This document shows, piece by piece, positions 34,434-42,863 of a stretch of 64,000 nucleotides of DNA (the first letter of the stretch is position 1; the number at the start of each line of letters is the position of its first letter). The translations under genes were made by a program, and so were the position numbers. The stretch is from assembly GCA_029243485.1 (NCBI GenBank), contig JAQWRY010000007.1:124001-188000 (forward strand). The letters run 5' to 3'. Under the pieces are notes generated by a model. It searched no databases, was not told the DNA's origin, and saw only the letters and a program-made list of their open reading frames with translations. The DNA comes from Candidatus Binatia bacterium (lineage in GTDB: Bacteria > Desulfobacterota > Binatia > UBA12015).

Positions 34434-35207
34434 ATGGGAAACGCAAGCCTCGAGCGCAGCGGCGATATCGCCACGCTCCGGATCGATCGGCCGCGCGCGA
34501 TGAACTCGCTCGACGCCGAAACCTTGTCGGAACTGCGCGTGCACGTGCAGACGCTCGCGCGTGAGCCGGCGCGAGTCGTTCTCGTTCGCAGCGCGGGTGA
34601 CCGCGTGTTCGTCGCGGGCGCCGACATTGCTGCGATGTCGAAGATGAGCCCCGAGGAAGCGAGGACGTTCTCGGAACTCGGGCATGAAACGTTCGATGCG
34701 CTCGAGGCGTTGCCGAGTCTTCAAGTGGCGGTCGTCCAGGGCGCCGCGCTCGGCGGCGGCTGCGAACTCCTGCTCTCTTGTGATCTCGCGATTGCGAGCG
34801 AGAAAGCTCGGTTTGGCCAACCCGAAACCAACCTGGGCCTTCTGCCGGGTTTCGGGGGCTGTTCCCGCCTGGTCCGTCGGATCGGTCTCGGCGCGGCGCG
34901 GGATCTCATCTACAGCGGCCGACTGATCGGTGCGCAGGAAGCCCTGGCCGCGGGCCTCGTGAACAAGGTGGTTGCTCCAGAGGAACTCGATGCCGGTGCC
35001 TCTGCCTGGGCTGCGGAGTTGGCCAGCCGGCCGCCCTTGGCCGTGCGGCGAGCCAAGGCGGCGATGGCGGCGGCAGAAGTGAGTGATGCTCGCACCGCCG
35101 CGCGAGTCGAGATCGAGGGCTTCGCTGGCGTGTTCGCTTCCGACGATTGTCGGGAAGGTCTGAACGCGTTTCTCGAGAAGCGCACGCCGACGTTCCAGGG
35201 ACGCTGA
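34434..35207 (+). CDS. Enoyl-CoA hydratase/isomerase family protein
   Basis: This 257-residue crotonase-fold enzyme starts at ATG 34434 after an AGGAG. The oxyanion-hole segments are [10 protein letters not shown] (about 60) and [19 protein letters not shown] (about 103). Both catalytic glutamates of true hydratases are present, in GGGCELL and [15 protein letters not shown]. It likely hydrates short-chain enoyl-CoA. It overlaps the next B12-binding gene by one base and is grouped with a thiolase gene. Confidence 0.9.
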   Translation: MGNASLERSGDIATLRIDRPRAMNSLDAETLSELRVHVQTLAREPARVVLVRSAGDRVFVAGADIAAMSKMSPEEARTFSELGHETFDALEALPSLQVAVVQGAALGGGCELLLSCDLAIASEKARFGQPETNLGLLPGFGGCSRLVRRIGLGAARDLIYSGRLIGAQEALAAGLVNKVVAPEELDAGASAWAAELASRPPLAVRRAKAAMAAAEVSDARTAARVEIEGFAGVFASDDCREGLNAFLEKRTPTFQGR

Positions 35208-35623
35208 TGATGAAGAGCCAAACGAAACGTCCGCTTCGAATACTGGTCGCCAAGCCCGGCCTCGATGGCCATGACAGGGGGGCGAAGATCATTGCTCGCG
35301 CCCTGCGCGACGCCGGGATGGAGGTCATCTACACCGGTCTCCACCAGACGCCGGAGATGATCGTGGAGGCAGCCCTCCAGGAGGACGTCGACGCCGTCGG
35401 GCTGTCGGTTTTGTCGGGCGCCCACCGGGTGCAGTTCCCGGCGGTCATCGAGCTACTCGCCGCGCGCGACGCCGCAGACATCGTTGTGTTCGGTGGAGGG
35501 ATCATTCCGGTGGACGACATCACCGCGCTGTCGAAAGAGGGGGTGTCCCGTATCTTCACGCCTGGTGCGACGACTGACGAAATCGTGGAGTGGATTCGCT
35601 CGAACGTCCGCACGCGCGGCTGA
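35207..35623 (+). CDS. Cobalamin-binding (methylmalonyl-CoA mutase C-terminal type) small subunit
   Basis: The 138-residue protein consists only of a B12-binding Rossmann domain. The cobalamin signature [12 protein letters not shown] near residue 15 contains the DxHxxG histidine that replaces dimethylbenzimidazole; LSVLSGAH and [10 protein letters not shown] complete the site. It would need a separate catalytic mutase subunit, not present in the window. Start ATG at 35207 (or 35210) overlaps the hydratase stop. Likely part of an acyl-CoA mutase (methylmalonyl-, ethylmalonyl- or isobutyryl-type). Confidence 0.9.
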   Translation: MMKSQTKRPLRILVAKPGLDGHDRGAKIIARALRDAGMEVIYTGLHQTPEMIVEAALQEDVDAVGLSVLSGAHRVQFPAVIELLAARDAADIVVFGGGIIPVDDITALSKEGVSRIFTPGATTDEIVEWIRSNVRTRG

Positions 35624-36765
35624 TGGCGGAATCCGTCGAACAGCGTGACATCGTCATCGTCGGGGGTGGCCCCGCCGGTTCGGGGACGGCGCTGGCTCTA
35701 CAGAAAGCGGCGCCGGAACTTGCTGCGAGGGCGCTGATTCTCGACCGAGCCGAGTTCCCGCGCGACAAGACCTGCGCGGGTGGGCTGATTCCCATGACGC
35801 TCGGCCTGTTGGAAAGCGTCGATCTGTCGCTGTCGGTGCCGGCGGTCCGGGTTGACCACGCGCGGGTCGAGGCCGGCGGAGGCGGTGCGATCGAAGTGGC
35901 CGCGGGTGGGTGCTGCTGGGTGATCCGACGCCGGGAGTTCGATGACATGCTCCTGTCTGCGGCACGGGATCGCGGGACCGAGGTGCGCACCGGCGTGCGA
36001 GTGCGCGGCGCGGAACGCCGCGGTGACGTCATCCGCCTCGACACGAGTGACGGCCCGATCGATGCGCGTGCGGTCGTCGCGGCCGACGGCGCGGGGAGCC
36101 TTCTCCGCCGACGGCTCGTCGACCCGGACGAAGGCTGGGTGGCGCGCGCGATCATGTGCGACGTTCCCATTGCGGGGGACGTGGCGCCGGACATCTACGA
36201 GTTCGATTTTCGTGACGTGCCCGACGGCCTGGCCGGGTACGCCTGGTCGTTTCCGTGTTGGATCGACGGCCGGCCGCATTGGAACGTTGGAGCCTATTCG
36301 GTCCGCCGCCGAGGCGAGGGCGAGCGGCTGGCCGGGATCCTCGACGGTCGCAGTGGTGGGATCGCGGACCGCAAGGCGCACCCGATACGCCTGTACGAGG
36401 CTGGACGTCCGCTGGCGGCCCCCGGCGTCCTGCTGGTGGGCGATGCGGCCGGGGTGGATCCGCTCCTGGGGGAGGGGATCTCCTTCGCCCTGGAATACGG
36501 CCAAATGGCCGCCCGGGAGCTCCAGGAGGGCTTCCTCGCGGGCGATTTGCGCTTCTCCCGGTATCAGGCCCGGGTGGCGGGATCGCCCCTGGGAAAGAAG
36601 TTGCGAAGGCTCGCTCTGGCCGCGAGACTCTTCTACGGCCCGAGAAGCGATCTCTGGTTCCGGGTGGCTCGCCTCAGCCGGACTGCGCAGCGAATCGGGA
36701 TGAATTGGTACAACGGTGTAGGGCTCTGGAATCCGACGGTTTCGGCGCCCCCGGAGGCTCCCTGA
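35623..36765 (+). CDS. Geranylgeranyl reductase family FAD-dependent oxidoreductase
   Basis: This 380-residue flavoprotein starts at ATG 35623 inside the stop of the B12 gene. DIVIVGGGPAGSGTAL is the FAD-binding fold. FPRDKTCAGGLIP near residue 45 and LLVGDAAGVDPLLGEGISFALEYG near residue 275 are typical of geranylgeranyl reductase/GGR-type enzymes that saturate isoprenoid or quinone side chains. A short hydrophobic C-terminal part may associate with the membrane. The exact substrate is unknown. Confidence 0.87.
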   Translation: MAESVEQRDIVIVGGGPAGSGTALALQKAAPELAARALILDRAEFPRDKTCAGGLIPMTLGLLESVDLSLSVPAVRVDHARVEAGGGGAIEVAAGGCCWVIRRREFDDMLLSAARDRGTEVRTGVRVRGAERRGDVIRLDTSDGPIDARAVVAADGAGSLLRRRLVDPDEGWVARAIMCDVPIAGDVAPDIYEFDFRDVPDGLAGYAWSFPCWIDGRPHWNVGAYSVRRRGEGERLAGILDGRSGGIADRKAHPIRLYEAGRPLAAPGVLLVGDAAGVDPLLGEGISFALEYGQMAARELQEGFLAGDLRFSRYQARVAGSPLGKKLRRLALAARLFYGPRSDLWFRVARLSRTAQRIGMNWYNGVGLWNPTVSAPPEAP

Positions 36766-36826
36766 AGGGGCGGCCACGGGGACGGTGGCATCGCTCTGGG
36801 GCCCGCGCCCGATCTTGGAGGACAAC

Positions 36827-38008
36827 ATGGCAGACGCAGTGATCGTATCGGCAACACGAACCCCCATCGGAGCCATGGGCGGCTCGCTTTCGACCCTTCC
36901 CGCAACGAAGCTGGGCTCGATCGCCACGAGCGAGGCCCTGCGCCGCGCCGGCGTCGAGGGCAAAGAGCTCGGAGAGGTCGTGCTGGGTCACGTTCTTGCC
37001 GCGGGCCTCGGCCTCAATGCAGCGCGCGTCGCCTACCTCGATGCCGGGATCCCCAAAGAGGTTCCGGGCTACGGTGTGAACATGGCTTGCGGATCGGGCC
37101 TGAAGGCCGTTGCGAACGTCGCCTCGGGCATCCGCAACGGGGACTATGACATCGGCCTCGCCGGCGGCATGGAGAACATGTCGAGTTCGCCGTACCTGCT
37201 CGAGAAGGCCCGCTACGGGTACCGTCTCGGTCACTCGCAGGTCTTCGATTCGATGATCAAGGACGGGCTCACGTGCCCGATGACCGACGTTCACATGGGG
37301 GTCACCGCGGAGAACATCGCCGCTAAGTACGAAATCTCCCGCGAAGAGCAGGACGAGTTCTCGGCGGGCAGCCAGAACAAAGCTGGCGCTGCGATGGAAG
37401 GCGGCAAATTCAAGGCCGAGATCGTCCCGGTCCAGGTCCCCGGCAAGAAGCGTGGCGAGACCGTTGAGTTCGCCGTCGACGAGTTCCCGCGTCCGGGCAC
37501 CAGCGCCGAGAAGCTCGGCGGCCTCCGCGCGGCCTTCAAGAAGGATGGCACCGTGACGGCGGGCAACGCATCGGGAATCAACGACGGTGGCGCCGCTCTC
37601 GTGGTCATGAGCGAGGACGCCGCAAAGTCGCGTGGCCTGAAGCCTCTCGCGAAGATCCGCACCTGGGCGTCCGCCGGCGTCGATCCGTCGATCATGGGCA
37701 TGGGCCCGTGGCCGGCGTGTGAGAAGGCCCTTGCTCAGGCGGGTCTCACCAAGGACCAGATCGACCTGTGGGAACTCAATGAGGCGTTCGCGGCGCAGTC
37801 GCTCGGCGTGCTTCGCGAGCTCCAGATCGACCGTGACCGTGTGAACGTCAACGGTGGCGCGATCGCTCTGGGCCACCCGATCGGCGCCAGCGGCGCGCGA
37901 GTGCTGGTCACCCTGCTGCACGCCATGCAGGACCGCGACAAGAACCTCGGTGTCGCCTCGCTCTGCATCGGCGGCGGTCAGGGCATCGCGATGATCGTCG
38001 AGCGGTAG
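36827..38008 (+). CDS. Acetyl-CoA C-acetyltransferase (thiolase)
   Basis: The 393-residue thiolase begins at ATG 36827, with GGAGG five bases upstream. The acyl-binding cysteine is in [11 protein letters not shown] near residue 88. The histidine is in [19 protein letters not shown] and the second cysteine in [12 protein letters not shown]. Length and motifs fit biosynthetic acetoacetyl-CoA thiolase, working with the neighbouring hydratase in acyl-CoA metabolism; degradative use is also possible. Confidence 0.95.
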   Translation: MADAVIVSATRTPIGAMGGSLSTLPATKLGSIATSEALRRAGVEGKELGEVVLGHVLAAGLGLNAARVAYLDAGIPKEVPGYGVNMACGSGLKAVANVASGIRNGDYDIGLAGGMENMSSSPYLLEKARYGYRLGHSQVFDSMIKDGLTCPMTDVHMGVTAENIAAKYEISREEQDEFSAGSQNKAGAAMEGGKFKAEIVPVQVPGKKRGETVEFAVDEFPRPGTSAEKLGGLRAAFKKDGTVTAGNASGINDGGAALVVMSEDAAKSRGLKPLAKIRTWASAGVDPSIMGMGPWPACEKALAQAGLTKDQIDLWELNEAFAAQSLGVLRELQIDRDRVNVNGGAIALGHPIGASGARVLVTLLHAMQDRDKNLGVASLCIGGGQGIAMIVER

Positions 38009-38018
38009 AGAGCATTCG

Positions 38019-38696
38019 GTGGTGGGCCGCACGGCAGCGTTCTTCGACATCGACGGAACGTTGCTGGCGGTCCACTCCGCTCCGCACTACGCCCGGTACA
38101 TGCGCAAGCACGGACGGGCCCGTCGTCGCGATCTGCTTCGTACGGCGTACTATCTGCTCCAGTACCGGTTGAATCTGCTGGACATGGAGGGTGCGCTCGA
38201 ACGAGCGAGTGAACTGATCGTCGGTCAGGAAGAGGCCGAGGTCGCCGCGTTCTCGCTCCGTTGGTACGAAGACGTCATGCGTGAGCATCTCGTGCCGGTC
38301 GTGTGCGATCTGCTCGCGCAACACCAACGGCGTGGCGATACGGTTGCGCTGTTGAGCACCACGACGAGCTATCTCGCCGACCCCATCGCCCGCGACCTGG
38401 GTGTCGACCACTCTCTGGTGACGCGCCTGGAAGTCGAGGACGGCCGGTTTACCGGTCGAGCCGATGGTCCGATCTGTTATGGCCGCGGAAAGGTCTTCTG
38501 GGCGAAGAAGTTCGCAGAAGAGGAAGACGTCGACCTTGCGCAGAGCTACTTCTACACCGACTCCGTGACGGATGTGCCGGTGCTCGAGTTGGTCGGCCAC
38601 CCGCGGATCGTGCAGCCGGACCGCCTGCTGAGACGCGAAGCGCGGCGTCGCGGCTGGTCGGTGGTGCCGACCGACGGTGCGCCGCAGACATTGTGA
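38019..38696 (+). CDS. HAD-IB family phosphatase (SerB-like)
   Basis: The 225-residue cytoplasmic hydrolase starts at one of two adjacent GTG codons (38019, 38022). AAFFDIDGTLLAVHS holds the nucleophile Asp, STTTSYLADP is motif II, the lysine is in GRGKVFWAKKFA, and YTDSVTDVPVLELVG is motif IV. This arrangement is that of HAD-IB enzymes related to phosphoserine phosphatase and to phospholipid-linked phosphatases. Substrate unknown. Confidence 0.85.
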   Translation: MVGRTAAFFDIDGTLLAVHSAPHYARYMRKHGRARRRDLLRTAYYLLQYRLNLLDMEGALERASELIVGQEEAEVAAFSLRWYEDVMREHLVPVVCDLLAQHQRRGDTVALLSTTTSYLADPIARDLGVDHSLVTRLEVEDGRFTGRADGPICYGRGKVFWAKKFAEEEDVDLAQSYFYTDSVTDVPVLELVGHPRIVQPDRLLRREARRRGWSVVPTDGAPQTL

Positions 38697-38716
38697 GGAG
38701 AAAGCGACCGGCGCAC

Positions 38717-38744
38717 TTGCACCCGCGTGTCGGTTGGGTCTAAT
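38717..38744 (+). promoter_or_regulatory. Candidate promoter upstream of dnaB
   Basis: TTGCAC (38717-38722) and TCTAAT (38739-38744, five of six matches to TATAAT) are separated by 16 bases. They lie in the 126-base gap between the HAD gene and dnaB, about 80 bases before the dnaB start. The -35 is weak. Confidence 0.35.
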
Positions 38745-38822
38745 TGCGTTCGCGACCGTCGTTTCGTCGGTTGCGCTTCATCTACAGGAATCCGATCGCT
38801 GGGCGGTCGCGGGAGGCAGAGT

Positions 38823-40220
38823 GTGACGACGAACGGGCTGGCGGCGGCCCCGGCGACGGGCGGGCGGGTTCCCCCGCAGAGTATCGAGGCCGAAGAGGCC
38901 GTGCTCGGCGGGATCCTTGTCGACAACCGCGCTTTGGACCAGGCGATCGAATCCCTCAACGCCGAGGATTTCTATCGCGAGGCGCACCGCCGGATCTTCC
39001 TGGCGTTGATCGACCTCGATGAGCGCGGAGAGCCCGCCGACGTCATCACGATCACCGAGGCGCTCAAACGTCGCGGTGATCTCGAGGCTGTCGGGGGCGC
39101 ATCGAGCGTCGCGGAATTGGTGGACCGCACGGCCACCGCGTCGAACGTCGGCTTCTACGCGAAGATCGTCCGCGATAAATCCATCTTGCGTCGCCTCGTC
39201 GAAGCCGGCAGCGACATCGCGCAGCGCGCGAGCTTGGGTGCGGCGGACGTGGGCGAGTTGCTGGATCAGGCTGAGCAGGGCGTCCTGGACATAGCGAATC
39301 GCCGAATGCGGCCGTTTGCGCGCCTCGAAGAGATCATTGTCACCACGGTCGGGCAGATCGAGGAGATGTACAAGAACCCCGAGGCACTCACGGGGATTCC
39401 GACCGGTCTCATCGAGCTCGACAAACTGACGGCCGGGTTTCAGCCGGCCGACCTGATCATTCTCGCGGGACGTCCGTCCATGGGGAAGAGTGCCCTCGCG
39501 ACGAACATCGCGCAGTATGCCGCAGCGAACACCGGCAAGGCCGTCGGGCTGTTCTCGCTCGAGATGTCGAAGGAATCGCTCGTCATGCGCATGCTCTGCG
39601 GCACGGCGCGGATCGACAGCAACAAGATCCGGACGGGGACGCTCACCGACGAGGACTTTCCGCGCCTCGCGATGGCCGCCGGCCAGCTGGCGGACCTTCC
39701 ATTCTTCATCGACGATACACCGGGTCTGTCGGCCCTGGAGCTCCGGGCGAAGGCGCGTCGTCTCAAGCGCGAGAACGGCGGCATCGGTCTGATCGTCGTG
39801 GATTACCTGCAGCTGATGCAGGCGCACCGGCAGGTCGACAACCGCGAGCAGGAGATCTCGATGATCTCTCGCTCGCTCAAGGCGCTGGCGAAGGAGCTCG
39901 AGGTGCCCGTCCTCGCGCTCTCGCAGCTCAACCGGGCGGTGGAGAGTCGCGCGGACAAGCGGCCCATGATGTCCGATCTCCGTGAGTCCGGTGCGATCGA
40001 GCAGGACGCCGACGTGATCGCCTTCGTCTATCGGGATGACTTCTACAACAAGGCCTCGCCCGATCAGGGCGTCGCCGAAGTGATCATCGCGAAGCAGAGG
40101 AACGGTGCGACCGGCACGGCGCGTCTCGCGTTCCGCAAAGAGTTCACGAGCTTTGAGAATCTGAGCTCGCGAGACGACGACCCCGGCGGGGACGCGGACT
40201 ACGACGACTACGATCTGTAG
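38823..40220 (+). CDS. dnaB: Replicative DNA helicase DnaB
   Basis: The 465-residue hexameric fork helicase is of normal length when started at GTG 38823, which has GGGAGG (38811-38816) seven bases upstream; the frame is open to 38727 but that extension is not DnaB-like. The N-terminal domain starts at PPQSIEAEEAVLGGIL. Walker A is AGRPSMGKSALATNIA near residue 220, Walker B VVDYLQLM near 325, and SQLNRAVESRADKRPMMSDLRESGAIEQDAD is the H4/arginine-finger region. It ends 13 bases into the convergent thiE gene. Confidence 0.96.
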   Translation: MTTNGLAAAPATGGRVPPQSIEAEEAVLGGILVDNRALDQAIESLNAEDFYREAHRRIFLALIDLDERGEPADVITITEALKRRGDLEAVGGASSVAELVDRTATASNVGFYAKIVRDKSILRRLVEAGSDIAQRASLGAADVGELLDQAEQGVLDIANRRMRPFARLEEIIVTTVGQIEEMYKNPEALTGIPTGLIELDKLTAGFQPADLIILAGRPSMGKSALATNIAQYAAANTGKAVGLFSLEMSKESLVMRMLCGTARIDSNKIRTGTLTDEDFPRLAMAAGQLADLPFFIDDTPGLSALELRAKARRLKRENGGIGLIVVDYLQLMQAHRQVDNREQEISMISRSLKALAKELEVPVLALSQLNRAVESRADKRPMMSDLRESGAIEQDADVIAFVYRDDFYNKASPDQGVAEVIIAKQRNGATGTARLAFRKEFTSFENLSSRDDDPGGDADYDDYDL

Positions 40221-40846
40221 CCGTTCAGCTGCAGCAGGGACGTCGCGAGCCCGACCGGGTCGGGTGCGCTCGCGAGGGCGCCGATCATGGCGACGGCGTT
40301 CGCGCCCGCGGACAGGACGCCGGACGCCGTGGCCTCGGTGATACCGCCTATCGCGACGATGGGCAGGCCGACCGCAGCCCGCACGGCGCCGAGTGCGCCG
40401 TTTGCTCGGGGGGGGAGCGCGTTCGCCTTGCTCGACGTCGGGAACATCGGTCCGAATCCGATGTAGTCGGCGCCGCCGGCCTCCGCCGCACGGGCCTGAC
40501 CCACGTCGTGCGTGGAGATACCGATCACGAACTCGGGGTGGTTTGCGACAAACCGAGCGGCGGTGAGCGGGAGGTCGTCCTGGCCGAGGTGCACGCCGGC
40601 GGCACCGCTTGCGAGCGCGACATCGAGGCGGTCATTCACGATCACGCGCGTGCCGTGGGGCCTCGCCAGTCCGATGAGCCGCTCCGCGATCGCGACGTGC
40701 TCACGACTCGGCGTGGATTTCACGCGGAGCTGCAGCCAGGGTACGCCTGCAGCAGCGAGCTTCTCGCCGAGAGCCAGCGGTTCGGCGGCTTCTCCGCTCA
40801 TGACGTCGACGATCGCGTACAGAGGAGCCGGTAGGAAGCGCGCCAC
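40208..40846 (-). CDS. thiE: Thiamine-phosphate synthase
   Basis: The 212-residue TIM-barrel enzyme joins HMP-PP and thiazole phosphate. I place the start at GTG 40846, giving VARFLPAPLYAIVD; the upstream open frame is low-complexity. WLQLRVKS near residue 40, VIVNDRLDVALASGAAGVHLGQDDLP near residue 75 (in two conserved blocks) and YIGFGPMFPTSSKA near 140 are diagnostic. VAIGGI and GANAVAMIGAL bind phosphate. It is alone, without thiC/thiG/thiD, and converges on dnaB. Confidence 0.93.
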   Translation of the reverse strand: MARFLPAPLYAIVDVMSGEAAEPLALGEKLAAAGVPWLQLRVKSTPSREHVAIAERLIGLARPHGTRVIVNDRLDVALASGAAGVHLGQDDLPLTAARFVANHPEFVIGISTHDVGQARAAEAGGADYIGFGPMFPTSSKANALPPRANGALGAVRAAVGLPIVAIGGITEATASGVLSAGANAVAMIGALASAPDPVGLATSLLQLNGYRS

Positions 40847-40882
40847 GAACGCAAAGGTGCCTTTCGAGTCCCCAAACGGCAA

Positions 40883-40913
40883 GCGGGGGCCACGCGAAGT
40901 GGGCCGCCCCCGC
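40883..40913 (-). terminator. GC-rich hairpin after the interrupted exported-protein gene
   Basis: GCGGGGGC (40883-40890) is complementary to GCCCCCGC (40906-40913), with a smaller inner CCAC/GTGG pairing. It lies just past the minus-strand stop at 40927. Only a short T-containing stretch follows on that strand, so intrinsic termination is plausible but not certain. Confidence 0.35.
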
Positions 40914-40926
40914 CCCGGGGAACCGA

Positions 40927-41970
40927 CTATCGGCGGACGCCGAGCGCTCTCTTCATGCTGGGCGCGATGCGATCGCCGGCACGTTCCGGCAAGAGCGTGT
41001 CGATCAGCCCGGACTTCTTGGCCCAGGGGTGTTTCTGCGTGGGAGCCTCGGTAGGCGTCGGCGGGGTGAACGGCTGGGTCGGGACGGAGGTCGGCGGGAT
41101 GAACGGCTGGGTCGGGGTGGGGGTTGGGAAGTTCGGTGTCGGCGTGACCTGAGGTGTTGGCGTGGGCTGAGGCGTCGCCGTCGGCAGGCAAGACTTGCGG
41201 GCACCAATCCACATTTGGAAGTCGAGGATCTCGCCGCTAGTCGCGGCCAAGATGTTGCTCTCTTGGGTGTGGACGTTCTCCCGAATGTGGATCTGAACCG
41301 GGCCGTTGGCGGTGACGCTCGCGAACTTTTGGATGTCTCATTTGGTGAAGTTGTACGTGCCGGTCTCGAGGAACACGGTCGAGTTCTGTCGGGCGAGGCG
41401 CTCTCCGTAACAACCGGGGGGGAGGGTCAACGAGCCGCCGGGAGAGACGACGAAGTTGGCTCCGCTGAGCGTACAGTTGTTGCAGACGTGTGCCGTGGGG
41501 AAGGTCGGAAGGCTGAGGCCGAGCGGGAAGCTCGTGGGTTCGGTGGTGCCGCGCACTTTGCCGGTGGGGTTCCCTGTGACTATGTTCGTGTACGCGTTGG
41601 CCTCAGACGCGACGGCTGCGAGGTTGAGCGTGTCCGCGGCGACGAACGGAGGCGGAGCGTCATCGAGCTGGTAGGTGTTCCGCCCGAGCTCCAGAGTGCC
41701 CCCGGCCGCCCACGTCGCGAAGTTCCCCGAGAGGTTCAGGTTCGCACCGATGTCCAGCCGGTTCTCCGCGATGATGGTGAAGTCCAGCCAATTGGTCGTC
41801 GGCAGCGTTGCGGCGGCGCGACGAGCGCGCATCGGCAGGCGGCGGCTCCAGGCCAGGCTCGGCGACAGGGCGGCGGCTACGAACAGGACCACGAGTGCGA
41901 GATGCGCTGGTGCCCTCGGGTTTCGATTCTTCTCTCGCTTTTGACGATGATCCGTGGCGGACTCGCCCAT
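40927..41970 (-). pseudogene. Exported cell-surface-type protein with Pro-Thr tail, interrupted by an in-frame TGA
   Basis: One continuous reading frame of about 347 codons is broken by a single TGA at 41338-41340. Before the stop there is a signal peptide (HLALVVLFVAAALSPSLA) and a beta-rich domain with repeated NLSG, LELGRNTYQL and CNNCTLSGANFVVSPGGSLTLPPGCYG segments. After the stop the same frame continues with DIQKFASVTANGPVQIHI, a TSGEILDFQMWIG segment, then a Thr-Pro repeat tail (about 41040-41195) and a basic end. The ATG at 41970 is my start; 42009 and 42021 are alternatives. It could be a nonsense mutation, a sequencing error, or recoding. Function unknown; related exported proteins are common in soil delta-type bacteria. 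Confidence 0.7.
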
Positions 41971-42115
41971 GGCAGCGCAGTGGCTGTCGGGTGCTGGTCG
42001 ACAGAGCATGGAAAAGGCCACGAAGGCCTAAACAGACGTCGGAAAAGCGAGCCTCTTTCGGCCTCTGAACGTGCATTCCGGCTTGGAACGTTGCACGGTG
42101 CGGTCCTACTGCAGT

Positions 42116-42135
42116 GACTTGGGACCCCGCAAGTC
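42116..42135. repeat. Short inverted repeat in the 41971-42152 gap
   Basis: GACTTG (42116-42121) and CAAGTC (42130-42135) form a six-base inverted repeat with an eight-base spacer, between two minus-strand genes. It could be an operator or the end of the upstream transcript. Nothing else recognisable lies in this gap. Confidence 0.3.
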
Positions 42136-42152
42136 GGGTCATATCGGCGATG

Positions 42153-42863
42153 TTATGCGTGCCTCTGGGGCCGGGGTGGAACGGGATCGAAGCCGAGGAG
42201 GGCCGGCACGAAGTAGCGGATGGCATAGAATCCGAACTTCAATGCCTCGAGCGTGACCCGCACGATCGAGCGCTCTCGCGTCCACCACAGGGGCCCGTAG
42301 ATCGTCCCGCACCGGTAGACGCGAATGCCATCCCCCAGGTCGCCCAGCGAAAGCCAGAGCGTCAACTGGGCGCGGCGCGAGTGGGTCGGTGAGGTGACGG
42401 CGATTACCTCGCGCACGTCTGCGGAGCGCATCCAGGCGCCGAGGGCCAAGGCATCCTCCCAAGTGCTCGAGCCCGCGTGAAGGAGAACTTCGGCCTCGTC
42501 TGGCACTCCATGGTCGTGAGCGATGCGGGCGTTGAGCGTCGCATCGTCGATAGGGTGCCCGATGGCCGCGAGTTCCGTGTCGACGCGACCGCCGGAGAAG
42601 ACCACCTTCGGGGCGACGCCTTGCCGGTAGAGTGCGGCCCCGCATTCCGCGCGTTCGGGGACCTGGCCCGGGAAGACGTAGATTGCCTGGGCGGAGGATG
42701 GAATCTCGCCGGAGATCGCAAGGAACTGCGGTACAAGGCACACAAGGCCCACGGCCAGCACACAAGCGATGAGCCATAGGATCCGCTGCGGGCCCCGCTT
42801 GCGAACCTCGGAGTCTCCGCCGATGATCGAAGGATGCTCTCTTTCGGGTGGTCCTGGATTCAT
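42153..42863 (-). CDS. YdcF-like DUF218 membrane-anchored protein
   Basis: This is a 236-residue protein with one N-terminal membrane helix (ILWLIACVLAVGLVCLVPQFL). The DUF218/YdcF domain follows: AIYVFPGQVPERAECGAALYRQG is the opening strand and loop, VVFSGGRVDTE follows, and VIAVTSPTHSRRAQLTLWLSLG is the conserved C-terminal core (two segments). The family includes ElyC and SanA, linked to envelope and undecaprenyl-carrier metabolism, but biochemical roles are poorly known. Its 5' end overlaps by 30 bases the divergent beta-helix gene. Confidence 0.82.
   Translation of the reverse strand: MNPGPPEREHPSIIGGDSEVRKRGPQRILWLIACVLAVGLVCLVPQFLAISGEIPSSAQAIYVFPGQVPERAECGAALYRQGVAPKVVFSGGRVDTELAAIGHPIDDATLNARIAHDHGVPDEAEVLLHAGSSTWEDALALGAWMRSADVREVIAVTSPTHSRRAQLTLWLSLGDLGDGIRVYRCGTIYGPLWWTRERSIVRVTLEALKFGFYAIRYFVPALLGFDPVPPRPQRHA

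Noticed and set aside
41338-41400. Selenocysteine insertion element at the TGA
   Set aside because: I could not draw a stable stem-loop at the expected distance after the UGA, and no sel genes are in the window. Recoding is left only as a possibility.
42009-42031. Intrinsic terminator AGGCC-TTCGT-GGCCT with TTT on the minus strand
   Set aside because: The stem is only five pairs and it lies right at the possible starts of the exported gene, so it is not convincing.
42010-42075. Cyclic-di-GMP (GEMM) riboswitch
   Set aside because: CACGAAGGCCTAAAC resembles the 5' part, but the GACGCAAAGCC core is missing and no plus-strand gene follows closely.
41029-42117. Plus-strand 362-codon frame opposite the interrupted exported gene
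   Set aside because: It has an Arg/Gly-rich composition and no signal or domain, while the minus strand has a signal peptide and a beta-domain sequence.
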